From assembly GCA_005881085.1 (NCBI GenBank), contig VBGU01000109.1, positions 1 through 14,079 of the forward strand: a DNA stretch of 14,079 nt, written 5' to 3'. Every line of letters starts with the position of its first letter. The stretch's first letter is position 1. The DNA is from Chloroflexota bacterium. Lineage in GTDB: Bacteria; Chloroflexota; Limnocylindria; P2-11E. Position numbers and translations under genes: made by a program. The notes beneath the pieces are model-generated. The model worked only from the letters and a program-made list of their open reading frames with translations, did no database searches and was not told where the DNA came from. Below are positions 13,186 through 14,079 of this stretch, piece after piece.

Positions 13186-14064
13186 TTACGCAGTCATGAC
13201 GAGACGGACCCAATCGGAGCGCTCGTCACGGTCGACGATCCCGAGGCCCTCCGCGACGAACGCGGAGAGCACGTCGCGCTCCGCTTGCGTCGTGATGCCC
13301 GCGGCGACGAGCGAGCCGGACGTCCGTAGCCGCGCGCGTAGGTGCGGCGCGACCCGCACGAGGACCGGCCCGACGAGGTTCGCGAGCACGACGTCGAATG
13401 CGCCGTCGACGTCCGCGGCCGATCCCGCTCGCGCGTCGATCGCGACACCGTTCGTCTCGGCATTCTCTTTCGCCGCACGGACCGCGAGCGGATCTGTGTC
13501 GACGCCGACGACCTCCCGCGCGCCACGCTTGGCGGCGGCGATCGCGAGAATGCCGGACCCGGTGCCGACGTCGAGAACGCGAAGCCCCTCTAGGTCGAGG
13601 TACGAGACCGCCTCGAGGCATTGCTGCGTCGTGGGGTGGAGACCGGTGCCGAACGCCATCCCCGGATCGAGCGCGATGGTGATCGCGCCTTCCTCCTGCG
13701 CGTCGGACCACGTCGGCCGGACGAGGAACCTGCCGATATGGATCGGCGTGACCGTCGCCTTCCATGCCTCGAGCCAGTCCTCGTCATCGACCGAGCGGAC
13801 TGCGAGGTCACCGATCGGTCCGAGGCCGAACGCCTGCAGGTGGCCAAGCGCGTCGCGGGCATCGGCGACCTTCGCGACGGCATCCACGTCCTCGACGAGA
13901 TACGCCTTCACCAAGAACTCGGGGGGCTCTGCCCCCCGTCCCCCGACAGGCATGTCGACGGCGATGCCGTTGACGCCGAAGCGGCTCAGGATCTCGCTCA
14001 CCGCCTCGACGGCCTCCGCGTGGGCGGGAACGGCGATCTCGAGCCAGCGCGGATGTGCGCTCAC
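13186..14064 (-). CDS. prmA: PrmA, ribosomal protein L11 methyltransferase
   Basis: A 292-residue class I SAM-dependent methyltransferase that trimethylates ribosomal protein L11. An N-terminal substrate-recognition domain (about 1-90) is followed by DEDWLEAWK (94-102), ALDPGMAFGTGLHPTTQQ (131-148), the SAM-binding loop VLDVGTGSGILAIAA (163-177), acidic D189, and NLVGPVL (229-235) in place of the usual NILANPL-like motif. Length is normal. The start is GTG at 14062-14064; only 15 bases of upstream sequence are visible, and the frame is open to the window edge, so an earlier start cannot be excluded. It is directly followed by rsmE. In many bacteria dnaJ precedes prmA; that would lie beyond the window. 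Confidence 0.93.
   Translation of the reverse strand: MSAHPRWLEIAVPAHAEAVEAVSEILSRFGVNGIAVDMPVGGRGAEPPEFLVKAYLVEDVDAVAKVADARDALGHLQAFGLGPIGDLAVRSVDDEDWLEAWKATVTPIHIGRFLVRPTWSDAQEEGAITIALDPGMAFGTGLHPTTQQCLEAVSYLDLEGLRVLDVGTGSGILAIAAAKRGAREVVGVDTDPLAVRAAKENAETNGVAIDARAGSAADVDGAFDVVLANLVGPVLVRVAPHLRARLRTSGSLVAAGITTQAERDVLSAFVAEGLGIVDRDERSDWVRLVMTA
13920..13938. repeat. perfect GC inverted repeat inside prmA
   Basis: CGGGGGGC (13920-13927) and GCCCCCCG (13931-13938) pair perfectly over 8 bases with a TCT loop. The repeat lies within the prmA coding region and encodes part of a Gly/Pro-rich loop (VGGRGAEPPEF, residues 40-50) at a place where the family varies in length. It resembles short palindromic repeats that spread in some genomes, but only one copy was noticed here. 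Confidence 0.45.
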
Positions 14065-14079
14065 GCTGGGGGTCCGAGG

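Overview
The window is GC-rich, densely packed bacterial DNA with short intergenic gaps and many GTG/TTG starts. The set of a 53-residue ribosomal protein S21, a 7TM-HD (PgpH-type) c-di-AMP phosphodiesterase, PhoH, YbeY and YqeY-family genes, together with apparently leaderless starts, suggests a high-GC member of the Chloroflexota or a nearby 'terrabacterial' phylum. That is an inference from gene content, not a proven placement. No rRNA, tRNA, CRISPR array, transposase or phage gene was seen.

Left part (1-4573): the C-terminal end of a PIN-domain (VapC-like) protein meets a convergent two-component system, a soluble GAF-GAF histidine kinase followed by an OmpR-type response regulator. Only 31 bases separate the kinase start from a divergent operon on the plus strand: ABC-2 ATPase, its permease, and a stand-alone ClpX-type zinc-finger protein. 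The shared short divergent promoter makes the two-component system a candidate regulator of the exporter, but no binding site proves it.

Middle (4681-10619, minus strand): a compact housekeeping cluster reads rpsU, yqeY, phoH, pgpH, ybeY, then a secreted serine hydrolase (class A beta-lactamase fold plus Ig-like domains). Most junctions are 4-base stop/start overlaps or gaps of a few bases, so the genes are probably co-transcribed and translationally coupled. They cover translation (S21), rRNA maturation and quality control (YbeY, PhoH), a GatB/YqeY-domain protein, and c-di-AMP turnover (PgpH). The 103-base leader before rpsU holds a promoter-like pair, a near-perfect 22-base palindrome over its -35, and a GC hairpin followed by a T-rich run.

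Right part (10723-14064): prmA and rsmE (protein L11 and 16S rRNA methyltransferases), normally close neighbours of the rpsU cluster, are separated from it by about 1.9 kb carrying a GrpB-family gene, a divergent PlsY-like membrane protein with altered active-site motifs, and a TMEM175-family channel gene broken by an internal deletion with frameshift and a premature stop. The GrpB/PlsY-like divergent pair is separated by 19 bases with nearly coincident -10 elements on the two strands.

No wholly new multi-gene system is evident. The points most worth a second look are the rpsU leader, the two very short bidirectional promoters, the decaying TMEM175 gene, the orphan ClpX-type zinc finger beside an ABC exporter, and the CTG start suspected for yqeY.
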